Of a DNA stretch of 7,631 nt, positions 1 to 6,217 are shown in pieces; the stretch's first letter is position 1; each line of letters starts with the position of its first letter. The DNA is from Alphaproteobacteria bacterium (lineage in GTDB: Bacteria > Pseudomonadota > Alphaproteobacteria > Micavibrionales > UBA2020): contig JAQSWE010000114.1 in NCBI GenBank assembly GCA_029266795.1, positions 1-7,631 of the forward strand. Direction: 5' to 3'. The notes below the pieces were generated by a model. It was not told the DNA's origin and made no database searches. It was given only the letters and a program-made list of their open reading frames with translations. The position numbers were made by a program, and so were the translations under genes.

Positions 1-35
1 TCTAAAAAAGAACAACAACCACAAGGTGATTTAGA

Positions 36-551
36 ATGACCACCAAAAACACCCCTCCCCTCATCGGCGTCTATCCCGGCACGTTCGACCCGATCACGCT
101 GGGGCATCTGGATATCGTGGAACGCGCGATGAAGGTGATCGACCATCTGGTGCTGGCGGTGGCGGAGAACCCCGGCAAGGGCCCGCTGTTTTCGGTGGAG
201 GAGCGCATCGCGCTTGCCCAGACCGACCTTGCCAACAACAAGAAAATCGCCGGCAAGTCGTTCGAGGTTGTGTCCTTCAACGAGCTGCTGATGGATTTCG
301 TCGTCAAGAAAAACGGCCGCGTCATCGTGCGCGGGCTTCGCGCCGTCTCCGACTTCGAATACGAATTCCAGATGGCGGGCATGAACTCGTTCCTGAACGA
401 CGAAATCGAAACCGTCTTCTTCATGGCGCAGTCCAAGCACCAGCTGATTTCGTCCCGCTTCGTCAAAGAAATCGCAAGGCTCGGCGGCAATGTCCGCCAT
501 TTCGCGACGCCGAATGTGGTGTCTGCGCTGAAGAAGAAATTCAAGAATTAA
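36..551 (+). CDS. coaD: Phosphopantetheine adenylyltransferase (PPAT)
   Basis: Cytosolic enzyme that transfers AMP from ATP to 4'-phosphopantetheine, giving dephospho-CoA and pyrophosphate, the fourth step of CoA synthesis. The 171-residue product matches the bacterial CoaD family over its full length. The nucleotidyltransferase motif GTFDPITLGH lies at residues 15-24 (T/HxGH type, H24). K48 in NPGKGP corresponds to E. coli K42. RGLRAVSDFEYE lies at 99-110 and ISSRFVKEIARLGG at 138-151, the conserved C-terminal ATP-site segment. It is a few residues longer than E. coli CoaD at the N-terminus. The start at 36 is supported by a Shine-Dalgarno sequence AAGGTGA (23-29) six bases upstream. Only 35 bases precede the gene, so its promoter or operon partners are not visible. 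Its stop overlaps that of the convergent oxidoreductase gene. Confidence 0.98.
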   Translation: MTTKNTPPLIGVYPGTFDPITLGHLDIVERAMKVIDHLVLAVAENPGKGPLFSVEERIALAQTDLANNKKIAGKSFEVVSFNELLMDFVVKKNGRVIVRGLRAVSDFEYEFQMAGMNSFLNDEIETVFFMAQSKHQLISSRFVKEIARLGGNVRHFATPNVVSALKKKFKN

Positions 552-1819
552 GGCTGCGGCGCTTTATTGGCCTTGGGCGAGGTAGATTTAGGCCGCAACG
601 CCTTCACCCGTTCCAACACCTGCGCCGGTGCCAAAGTCTCCAGCGCGCCGAATTTCGGCGGGGTGAGAGATTTCGGATCGGCATCCTGCTCCACGGTTTT
701 CAGGCGGGGATTGTCGCGGTTGATCTGCTCCACCTCTCCCTGTATCTGCAGAGCTGCGTCGAGATTGCTGAGGCGTAACCCCAGCGCGGGGTCGCGCTTG
801 TCGGCAGGAGTCATGTAATCAATCATGCTGAGGCTGATAAAGGCCGTGATGCGGTCGTTTTTCAACCCCGCCTCCGCCGCCCCATTCACGATCGCCGCCG
901 GATATTCATCGACCAGCGTCACGCGCGCGCCCGTCGCCGCATCAATCTTGTGAATGCGCAGCCGGTCGGCGTTCTTGCCCTCGTGCTTCACGTCAAAATC
1001 CAGTTCCACCGCCAGCAGTGATTTATCGGCGGCTTCGTACCATGCCGTCACGCGGCGATGCTGGTCGGGAAAGACGTAGGATGCATTGAAGCGCATCGTC
1101 AGCCCCTGTTCCGTGCGGAACGTCGCATTTAGCTCATAAATCACATCGGTCGCATTGACGCTCAGATACCCGTTCTTCGCCGCGCCCGTTTCCAGCGCAA
1201 GGCTGCCCTGCCCAAACATGTCGCTGACGACCGACATCGCATGGACGGATTCCGACGGCACGCCGATGGAGGGCCGCGTGTCGCCGGTGCGGTTCTTGCC
1301 CCAGATGGCGTCAAAGCCGATGAGCTTTACGTCATCGAATAACGGCAGCAATTCCTGCAGCCGGTCGAAAACGGGACTAAAATTGATGACGGTGTTCATG
1401 CTCAGGTATCGTGCGCGCAATTCCGGCTCGATCTCCTGCGCTTCCGACAGCAGCGCGGTCAGCGGCTTTTCGCTCAAGACCGCTTTCAGATCGGGCGCAT
1501 TTTTAAACAGCGTGCGGAAGGCATCGATATGCTGGTCGTCGTTAAACGCCATCAGCGCGACCTGCGGCGATGCATCGGCCAGCGCCGCGTCAATATCGGA
1601 AAACTTTTTTACCTGCGCGGGCAGCCGCTGCAGTTTCTGCGCATCGCGGTCCACCGCGGATATATCGAGGCGCAGGCCATAGCGCGGAAACAAAACCTTG
1701 TCCGATACCTCGATCAGGGACGCGATATGCCGCTCCCCCATCACCCCCGCGCCCAGCACGAGCACGGGAATCGTTTTCCCGCCCGCCTTGGCCTTATCCG
1801 TGAATGTATCGTGCAGCAT
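548..1819 (-). CDS. Gfo/Idh/MocA-family NAD(P)-binding oxidoreductase
   Basis: Predicted cytosolic dehydrogenase of 423 residues; the substrate is unknown. The N-terminal Rossmann fold shows the dinucleotide loop GAGVMGERH (residues 23-31) followed by a beta-alpha pattern. SEKPLT at 116-121 is the family's EKP motif, whose lysine normally contacts the cofactor or substrate. SVHAMSVVSDMFG (191-203) sits where the family's catalytic histidine usually lies, so H193 is a candidate. The C-terminal half (about 165-380) fits the alpha/beta substrate domain. The last 40 residues are rich in Pro, Lys and Ala and probably disordered. Members oxidise or reduce sugars, inositols and related polyols, or biliverdin. 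The start at 1819 has a good Shine-Dalgarno sequence AGGGAG five bases away (complement of 1825-1830). It is transcribed alone and convergently with coaD. The assignment to the superfamily is firm; no narrower function can be given. Confidence 0.87.
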   Translation of the reverse strand: MLHDTFTDKAKAGGKTIPVLVLGAGVMGERHIASLIEVSDKVLFPRYGLRLDISAVDRDAQKLQRLPAQVKKFSDIDAALADASPQVALMAFNDDQHIDAFRTLFKNAPDLKAVLSEKPLTALLSEAQEIEPELRARYLSMNTVINFSPVFDRLQELLPLFDDVKLIGFDAIWGKNRTGDTRPSIGVPSESVHAMSVVSDMFGQGSLALETGAAKNGYLSVNATDVIYELNATFRTEQGLTMRFNASYVFPDQHRRVTAWYEAADKSLLAVELDFDVKHEGKNADRLRIHKIDAATGARVTLVDEYPAAIVNGAAEAGLKNDRITAFISLSMIDYMTPADKRDPALGLRLSNLDAALQIQGEVEQINRDNPRLKTVEQDADPKSLTPPKFGALETLAPAQVLERVKALRPKSTSPKANKAPQP

Positions 1820-1842
1820 GAGAACTCCCTGATGGGATGACT

Positions 1843-1870
1843 ATAATACATAAGACGTAAAAAAGCATGA
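1843..1870 (-). promoter_or_regulatory. Possible promoter of the Gfo/Idh/MocA gene
   Basis: Reading the minus strand, TATTAT (complement of 1843-1848) lies 17 bases downstream of a weak -35-like TTCATG (about 1866-1871) and about 24 bases before the start codon. Only the -10 half is good. The surrounding 1830-1950 stretch is clearly more AT-rich than the genes on either side, as expected for a divergent promoter region shared with the tRNA gene. Confidence 0.35.
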
Positions 1871-1953
1871 ACGCCACAGCAAGCTATTGAATTCGTTTAC
1901 TATAACGATTTTTCATTTTTAAATTTACAAGTTAAGTAAATGCGCGTATAAAC

Positions 1954-1983
1954 TTGACGCTGGCCGGGATTTTCTTCTATATA
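1954..1983 (+). promoter_or_regulatory. Promoter of tRNA-Lys
   Basis: TTGACG (1954-1959) and TATATA (1978-1983) are separated by 18 bases, close to the sigma-70-type consensus. The predicted start falls near 1990, leaving a short leader before the mature tRNA 5' end at 2004. AT-rich DNA lies immediately upstream (1900-1950), possibly an UP-element-like region. Confidence 0.7.
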
Positions 1984-2003
1984 TCCCAGTCGCTTAATAC
2001 CGT

Positions 2004-2078
2004 GATTCCGTAGCTCAGCGGTAGAGCATCTGACTTTTAATCAGAGGGTCCTGGGTTCAAATCCCAGCGGGATCACCA
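2004..2078 (+). tRNA. tRNA-Lys (anticodon UUU)
   Basis: A complete cloverleaf can be folded. The acceptor arm GATTCCG (2004-2010) pairs with CGGGATC (2068-2074), with one G-U. The D arm is GCTC/GAGC from 2013. The anticodon stem is TCTGA/TCAGA (2029-2033 and 2041-2045) with loop CTTTTAA, placing anticodon TTT at 2036-2038. The T arm CTGGG/CCCAG encloses TTCAAAT. The discriminator is A2075 and CCA is encoded at 2076-2078. The UUU anticodon reads AAA and AAG lysine codons. Its own promoter lies directly upstream. No integrase, att-like 3' duplication or other sign of an island junction is seen next to it. Confidence 0.98.
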
Positions 2079-2163
2079 TTTCTCTCCCCTTCCCTTAAAC
2101 CGTTCTTAATACCGCCTCGCCTACGATGGAACTGCATTATCGCGTTCCGCAAAGGGCATCCCC

Positions 2164-5100
2164 ATGTTTTCGAAATTGTTTTTTGGTCTGGCGTTCATTT
2201 TTACTCTCACCACTGCCCAGCCGGCCACCGCCGAAACGCCGCCCGCTTTCAAGGACAAAGAATACCTTGCCGCCGTCGATGCCGCGATAAAGGCGCAAGG
2301 CGCGGCCGACTGGAAAACCATCCGCCAGCTTTACATCGAGAGCTCATTCTACGACAAAGCCCGCCGGCACGGCATGGGCGGCACGCTGATGAGCGATTTC
2401 GGCCGCAAGGCGGCGGAGACAAAAACGCCGGAAGCAATCGCGCTCTACAAGGAGAACGCGCGCAAATACGCGGGCGCGATGGACACGCATGTTGAAGCCT
2501 TCGGCCTGATCGAGAAATACAAATCCGACTTCCTCGACCTCGCCTATAGCAAAGCCGCTTTCAAGGGGTTGCTCGACGCGCTGATGGCAACCGGCGACGG
2601 GCGCAGCATGAAGACAGCCTTCAAGGTCGCCTCGACCAGCGAGGAATATATCCTCATGCGCAGCGTCTTTCGCCTCACCATCCGCGGCAAGACGCTTGAA
2701 CAGGGCAATGGCGAAATGTTCGATATCCACAAAGTCAGCAATGAGAAGGGCGAGGATGTGGGCGACATCTTTTTCAACATCAGCCTTTTCTTCGGCAAGA
2801 TGGAGCTGCCGCCGGAACTGACCAAAAAGATGCAGGAAGCGATGCGCGCCAACCCGCCGCCCGCAGGCCCGCGCCCCGCGCCGCCGCCTGTGCCGGAAAC
2901 CGACCGGCAGTACCTCGCCCTTGTCGACGCCGCGATCAAGAATCCGGCGCAGGGCAACTGGAACGAACTGCGCCGGCTGTATCCCGAAACGACGTTTTAC
3001 AAGCGTGTCGGCGGCATCAATTTGGCCAACTACGGGCGCGACATGACCGATTATGTGGCGAAACGCATGACACCCGAGGCGATATCCGCCTACAAGAAGT
3101 TCCAGCGCGAGCATTTCGCATCGGCGGGCGCCCATCACCGCGCGCGGACGCTGCACAAGGCTATGCAGCCGGAATTTATCGATCCAGCGCTTGAACAATA
3201 CGCCCTTGACGGCTTGCTGCGCTCGCTCGCCGCGAGCGGCGACGGCAAGACGAAAGAAACCGCCTTCAAGACATTGAGCGTTGACGAAGCGTCCTACTTG
3301 CTGGAAAAATTCTTCAAGTCAACGCCCGACATGAAGGTGGATAAGCAGACGACCGCGCAATATCTCGCCTTTACCGGCAAGGACAAGGATACCGGCGCGG
3401 CGCTCACGATTTACTTCCTTCTCGACCCGCGCGCGGTCGCGCCGCCCGAAACCCGCGCCGCGCCGCCAGCTATGTCGCGCATGACGATCACCATCGACCC
3501 CAATGCGCAGGACCAGCCGCCGGAGAAAGAAGCGGTCCTTTCCGATCCGCGCAACCCTGACGCCACCAAAGTGTCCTACCTGCTGCTGGACCTGAACGGC
3601 GACGGCATCAAATTCGGCAGCATCAAGGGCAAGGAAGCGATTTATTGGGATATCGATGCGGATCAATTCGCCGAGGCGACCGCATGGCCGCATGACGCCT
3701 TCCTCGCCATCGACCTCGACGGTAACGGGAAAATCAACGGCAACGAAGAATTGTTCGGCTTCCCCTCCACCAACAGCCTCGACACGCTCGCCCTGCGTGA
3801 CGACAACAAGGACGGCAGGCTGGACGCAAAAGACAAGATATGGCCCCAACTGCTGCTGTGGCAGGACAACGACCGCAACGGCAGCAGCGAGGTCATAGAA
3901 CTGTCATCGATGGCGGAGAAGAAAATCGACGCCATCGACCTGAAAATCGACCGCACGCGCAAGGACGAAAACGGCAATACGGTGCTGGGACGCACGAACT
4001 TCTATATGACAGGTGCCGACGGCAAGCCGGCAACGCGCAGCCTTGCCTCCGTCTTTCTGGAGTTCGACGACCTCAACACCTTCGACATGCGCTCGCGCCG
4101 TATCGACCCGCGCGCGATGCTGATGCCGCAGCTGCGCGGCTACGGCGTCTTGGGCGACCTGCACACGGCGATGTCGCGCGACCGCGAGCTGATGGCGCAG
4201 GTGCGCGATCTGTCGCTGGTGCCGCTGGGGTCCCTGGTGGCCGACCCCGCCAGTTTTGCCAAAAAGGTCGACGCCATCCTGTTCGGCTGGGCCGGGGCTT
4301 CCAAGCTTGACCCCGCCAGCCGTGGCCCGAATATTGACGCGCGGCGGCTGAAATTCACCGAAAAGATGTCAGGCGAAAAATTCGCGCAGATCGGCGCAGG
4401 TGGCCTCGACAATCCGCTGTTTTTCGCCGCGAATGAACTCAACAAGTTCTACACGGCGCTCTTCAACAATTTTTACGGGTCGCTGGCTGCGCAAATTTAC
4501 GGCACCCAGATATTCAGCGGTAAAATCTATTTCGACACCGAACGCGGCGAGTTGAAGGGCGTGAAGGGCCTGAACATTCCCTCGATCGCGGAAATTTCGG
4601 CTGCGATCGAGAAAAGCGGCCAGCCCCAGCGCCGCAAGGCAGCATGGGAAGGCATCGTGCGCATCATTTCCGCCGCCGACGAGAATGCCTTTCCCGAAGA
4701 AGACAAAAAGGCGCTCGATGCGCTGATTAAAAAATCGGATGGCAGCCTTGGCTACGCGATGCTGAAGGAAGCGATCAAGATAGAAGATGTGCGCACCCTG
4801 CCCGGCCACGATTATGCGACAAAAAAGCTGGGCCTGAGCGGCAAGGACGGCGATATCGTCGAGGTGATCGAACAGGCGCGGCAAAAAGATGCCTCGAAGC
4901 AGATCGTCTATACCGACCTCGCAAACGAAATCCTGCGCGCCTGCTGCAAGAGCGAACAGGAGATCGTCGATTACCTGACGGGGCATAATTTCAAGATCGT
5001 TCTCCATCCGCTGGAGTCTGCGCGGAAAATAACCGGCAGCCATTTCGCCTATACCCGCGCCCTGCGCGCGGAGCGTCAGCCCACCGCCATGGAAAACCTG

Positions 5101-5202
5101 AGCGCGAAATTCGGCTCCGGCCCGCAGCCCGAATATAACGTTGTCATGATCTTCATGAACGGCCCCGAATTCGTCTGGGCCTATGCCCATATCCAGAAGT
5201 GA
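2164..5202 (+). CDS. Exported protein: tandem DUF4919-like domains plus RTX-type calcium/self-processing-like module
   Basis: A 1012-residue protein with a Sec signal peptide (residues 1-23, cleavage after ATA), so periplasmic or secreted; function unknown. Domain 1 (about 31-213) and domain 2 (about 247-425) are a diverged duplication: EYLAAVDAAIK / QYLALVDAAIK, GDGRSMKTAFKV / GDGKTKETAFKT. They fit my memory of DUF4919 (GDG-K-TAF-V---EEY). A Pro-rich linker (229-246) separates them. Residues 471-640 resemble the calcium-binding self-processing module of FrpC-like RTX proteins: LLLDLNGDG at 473-481, EF-hand-like loops at 517-528, 546-557 and 568-579, and a closing FDDLNTF. Residues 656-830 match a region that follows it in big RTX proteins (LRGYGVLGDLHTAMSRD, WAGASKLDPASRGPNIDARRL). 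No GGxGxD nonapeptide repeats are present. The C-terminal 170 residues are unassigned and hold the only two cysteines (C927, C928). The start at 2164 has AAAGGG seven bases upstream. No terminator is seen after the stop. Confidence 0.93.
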   Translation: MFSKLFFGLAFIFTLTTAQPATAETPPAFKDKEYLAAVDAAIKAQGAADWKTIRQLYIESSFYDKARRHGMGGTLMSDFGRKAAETKTPEAIALYKENARKYAGAMDTHVEAFGLIEKYKSDFLDLAYSKAAFKGLLDALMATGDGRSMKTAFKVASTSEEYILMRSVFRLTIRGKTLEQGNGEMFDIHKVSNEKGEDVGDIFFNISLFFGKMELPPELTKKMQEAMRANPPPAGPRPAPPPVPETDRQYLALVDAAIKNPAQGNWNELRRLYPETTFYKRVGGINLANYGRDMTDYVAKRMTPEAISAYKKFQREHFASAGAHHRARTLHKAMQPEFIDPALEQYALDGLLRSLAASGDGKTKETAFKTLSVDEASYLLEKFFKSTPDMKVDKQTTAQYLAFTGKDKDTGAALTIYFLLDPRAVAPPETRAAPPAMSRMTITIDPNAQDQPPEKEAVLSDPRNPDATKVSYLLLDLNGDGIKFGSIKGKEAIYWDIDADQFAEATAWPHDAFLAIDLDGNGKINGNEELFGFPSTNSLDTLALRDDNKDGRLDAKDKIWPQLLLWQDNDRNGSSEVIELSSMAEKKIDAIDLKIDRTRKDENGNTVLGRTNFYMTGADGKPATRSLASVFLEFDDLNTFDMRSRRIDPRAMLMPQLRGYGVLGDLHTAMSRDRELMAQVRDLSLVPLGSLVADPASFAKKVDAILFGWAGASKLDPASRGPNIDARRLKFTEKMSGEKFAQIGAGGLDNPLFFAANELNKFYTALFNNFYGSLAAQIYGTQIFSGKIYFDTERGELKGVKGLNIPSIAEISAAIEKSGQPQRRKAAWEGIVRIISAADENAFPEEDKKALDALIKKSDGSLGYAMLKEAIKIEDVRTLPGHDYATKKLGLSGKDGDIVEVIEQARQKDASKQIVYTDLANEILRACCKSEQEIVDYLTGHNFKIVLHPLESARKITGSHFAYTRALRAERQPTAMENLSAKFGSGPQPEYNVVMIFMNGPEFVWAYAHIQK
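2254..3438 (+). repeat. Coding-level tandem duplication (two DUF4919-like domains)
   Basis: Copy A covers about 2254-2802 and copy B about 2902-3438, inside the large exported protein. The shared order of motifs is: (D)xxYLAxVDAAIK, then W-x2-(I/L)R-x-LY-x-(E)-(S/T)-x-FY, then TPEAI-x-(A/L)Y, then GLL-x-(A/S)L-x-A-(T/S)-GDG, then TAFK, then a Tyr-containing segment, then an acidic beta-rich end with FF/YF. Identity is visible in the protein but not in the DNA, so the duplication is old. Copy B has lost the EEY signature (EASY instead). Confidence 0.75.
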
Positions 5203-5212
5203 TAATTTGTTG

Positions 5213-5242
5213 TTGACTTTCCGGAATCACTTATGCTAATTT
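5213..5242 (+). promoter_or_regulatory. Putative promoter of the 118-residue gene
   Basis: TTGACT (5213-5218) is a good -35. A TG-extended -10-like TAATTT lies at 5237-5242, with TG at 5234-5235 and an 18-base spacer; a 16-base alternative is GCTAAT at 5235-5240. The predicted start near 5249 leaves a leader of about 36 bases. The -35 lies only 11 bases after the stop codon of the large gene, so the small gene probably has its own transcript. The -10 is embedded in the palindrome at 5229-5253. Confidence 0.5.
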
Positions 5243-5253
5243 CGAGCATAAGT
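5229..5253. promoter_or_regulatory. Perfect palindrome, probable operator
   Basis: Arms ACTTATGCT (5229-5237) and AGCATAAGT (5245-5253) are exact reverse complements around a 7-base spacer. The element covers the putative -10 and start site of the next gene, the usual place for a repressor operator. It is AT-rich, with no T-run after it on either strand, so it is not a good intrinsic terminator. The binding protein is unknown, and I saw no second copy in the window. Confidence 0.55.
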
Positions 5254-5285
5254 TAACAAGAAACGTCAAAAACGAAGGGTGCCAT

Positions 5286-5642
5286 ATGACCAAGCAGCAA
5301 AATGCCAAAGAAAATGCGCGTGAAACCAGCCTGATCGCCGCCTTTAACGCCGCGGTCGCCAAAAACATGAAGTATGACAGTCGCGAAGAAGGTAACTACT
5401 TCGAACACGGCACGGAAAAAACCTTTCAGCGCCTCGCAACCCAAACGGCCGCGCTGATTGAGGAACAGGGCACGGCAAACACCGCCCCTGTGCTGGTTGC
5501 CATTGCCCGCGAAGTGCAGGCGGTGGGGGAAATCGGCTGGGACCACGCCAATTCTATCGGCTTCGCCGTGAAGCGCGGGTTGGAATCGGATGGCGGCACG
5601 GCCGGTAAAAAAGGTAACCCGTTCCGCAGGATGCAGCTTTAA
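5286..5642 (+). CDS. Hypothetical protein, 118 residues
   Basis: I do not recognise the family. The product is soluble, with no signal peptide or membrane segment and no cysteine. It looks mostly helical: an Ala/Asn/Lys-rich N-terminus (1-30), an acidic stretch SREEGNYFEHGTEK (32-45), helices rich in Ala, Glu and Gln (46-85), and a basic Gly/Lys/Arg tail (GKKGNPFRR, 107-115) that could be flexible. The start is supported by GAAGGG (5274-5279) six bases before the ATG. It lies between the large exported-protein gene and another small unknown gene, with its own candidate promoter and operator. The likely expression is as a single-gene unit. Coding is supported by codon-position composition like its neighbours and by the well-placed ribosome site. 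Confidence 0.8.
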   Translation: MTKQQNAKENARETSLIAAFNAAVAKNMKYDSREEGNYFEHGTEKTFQRLATQTAALIEEQGTANTAPVLVAIAREVQAVGEIGWDHANSIGFAVKRGLESDGGTAGKKGNPFRRMQL

Positions 5643-5656
5643 CCCATCGATAAACG

Positions 5657-5709
5657 CGGGCCTGATTTTCACATAACTTGATATTTATCAAATGCCCGCC
5701 TCAGGCCCG
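5657..5709 (+). repeat. Long inverted repeat enclosing the FNR-type box
   Basis: CGGGCCTGA (5657-5665) and TCAGGCCCG (5701-5709) are exact reverse complements, 35 bases apart. A second, mutually exclusive pairing is GCGGGC (5656-5661) with GCCCGC (5694-5699). It lies 14 bases after the stop of the 118-residue gene. The loop is large and no T-run follows, so it is at best a weak or factor-dependent terminator for that gene. It could also serve as a transcript-end stabilising hairpin. Confidence 0.5.
5678..5691. promoter_or_regulatory. FNR/FixK-type binding site (anaerobox)
   Basis: TTGATATTTATCAA is an exact match to the FNR/FixK consensus TTGAT-N4-ATCAA, and the palindrome even extends one base further inward on each side. 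It is centred at 5684.5. If it acts as a class II activator site (centre at -41.5), transcription would start near 5726, with an AT-rich -10 region (TTAATCTT, 5713-5720) in the right place. This gives a leader of about 22 bases before the ATG at 5748. In alphaproteobacteria such sites are bound by FnrL, FixK or related Crp/Fnr proteins at low oxygen. The regulator itself is not in the window. Confidence 0.7.
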
Positions 5710-5747
5710 GACTTAATCTTCGCCCATCTAACACATGGAGAAGATCA

Positions 5748-6125
5748 ATGGTCGGTAAAATCGAATTTTTTGACAACAGCAATGTCGGCGACGATGCGCG
5801 CCGCCTGGCATTCTGCTTCAACGTATCTGCGCGCATGATCGTGCGTGACGGCAATCCGCTGTCATATGCCGAAGAGCTTTACAAAACCAGCACAGGAAAA
5901 AACGCCATCCCTGCCTTTAACGAAGACGAGCAGGAATTCCTGAAGCTTTCACTCGTGGAAACAGCAGCCATCCGCGACCGCGGGGAGATTTTTTCAATCG
6001 ATAACCTCGCCGAAAAAGCATCGCTGCTGCATCTTGCGGCAACCGAGATGGGACTGATCCGCAAAAGCCTGCCGCGCCCGAAGCCCGGCGGAGATGAAGC
6101 TCATATGAGTTTTCCGGGCGCCTAA
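5748..6125 (+). CDS. Hypothetical protein, 125 residues, probably oxygen-regulated
   Basis: I do not recognise the family. It is soluble, with no signal peptide or membrane segment. The N-terminal third (FFDNSNVGDDARRLAFCF, 7-24) holds its single cysteine, C23. The middle is acidic (NEDEQEFLKLSLVE, 58-71), followed by helix-like segments up to about 105. A Pro/Lys/Gly tail (RPKPGG, 109-114) probably is flexible. The start is supported by GGAGAAG (5737-5743) four bases upstream. The upstream FNR-type box suggests induction or repression by low oxygen, and a strong terminator closes the unit, so it is monocistronic. The FNR link hints at a role in microaerobic or stress adaptation, but nothing in the protein shows an activity. 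Confidence 0.8.
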   Translation: MVGKIEFFDNSNVGDDARRLAFCFNVSARMIVRDGNPLSYAEELYKTSTGKNAIPAFNEDEQEFLKLSLVETAAIRDRGEIFSIDNLAEKASLLHLAATEMGLIRKSLPRPKPGGDEAHMSFPGA

Positions 6126-6150
6126 AGTTATTTGACAGTGCTCTAATACT

Positions 6151-6190
6151 GCCCGTGCCGGCCTGAACGCCTGCGCGGGCTCTTTTTTTT
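6151..6190 (+). terminator. Rho-independent terminator
   Basis: GCCCGTGC (6151-6158) pairs with GCGCGGGC (6173-6180), eight pairs with one G-U. An inner GGC/GCC can extend the stem. TC followed by an eight-base T-run (6183-6190) comes straight after. It sits 26 bases after the stop of the 125-residue gene. On the minus strand the stem is not followed by a T-run, so it is not clearly bidirectional for the convergent gene ending at 6218. Confidence 0.92.
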
Positions 6191-6217
6191 CCTGTGCCGG
6201 GATGAAGCGGGCGGTCA

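Noticed and set aside
1924..1942. Short inverted repeat ATTTAC-N7-GTAAAT in the AT-rich spacer before the tRNA
   Set aside because: Only six-base arms in very AT-rich DNA; expected by chance.
2004..2078. tRNA-Lys as the boundary of an integrated island
   Set aside because: No integrase gene and no duplicated tRNA 3' end are visible in the window, so there is no positive evidence for integration here.
2344..3198. 284-codon minus-strand open frame inside the large exported-protein gene
   Set aside because: It is the antisense shadow of a GC-rich gene: Arg/His/Ala/Val-rich, no known motif. The plus-strand frame has a signal peptide and recognisable domains.
4369..5190. 273-codon minus-strand open frame opposite the C-terminal part of the large gene
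   Set aside because: Antisense shadow with typical biased composition and no ribosome site; the plus frame is continuous and better supported.
5229..5253. Palindrome after the large gene as its intrinsic terminator
   Set aside because: The stem is AT-rich and no T-run follows, and it overlaps a plausible promoter for the next gene.
6132..6151. TTGACA followed by TAATAC as a promoter
   Set aside because: The spacing is only eight bases, and the DNA leads straight into a terminator.
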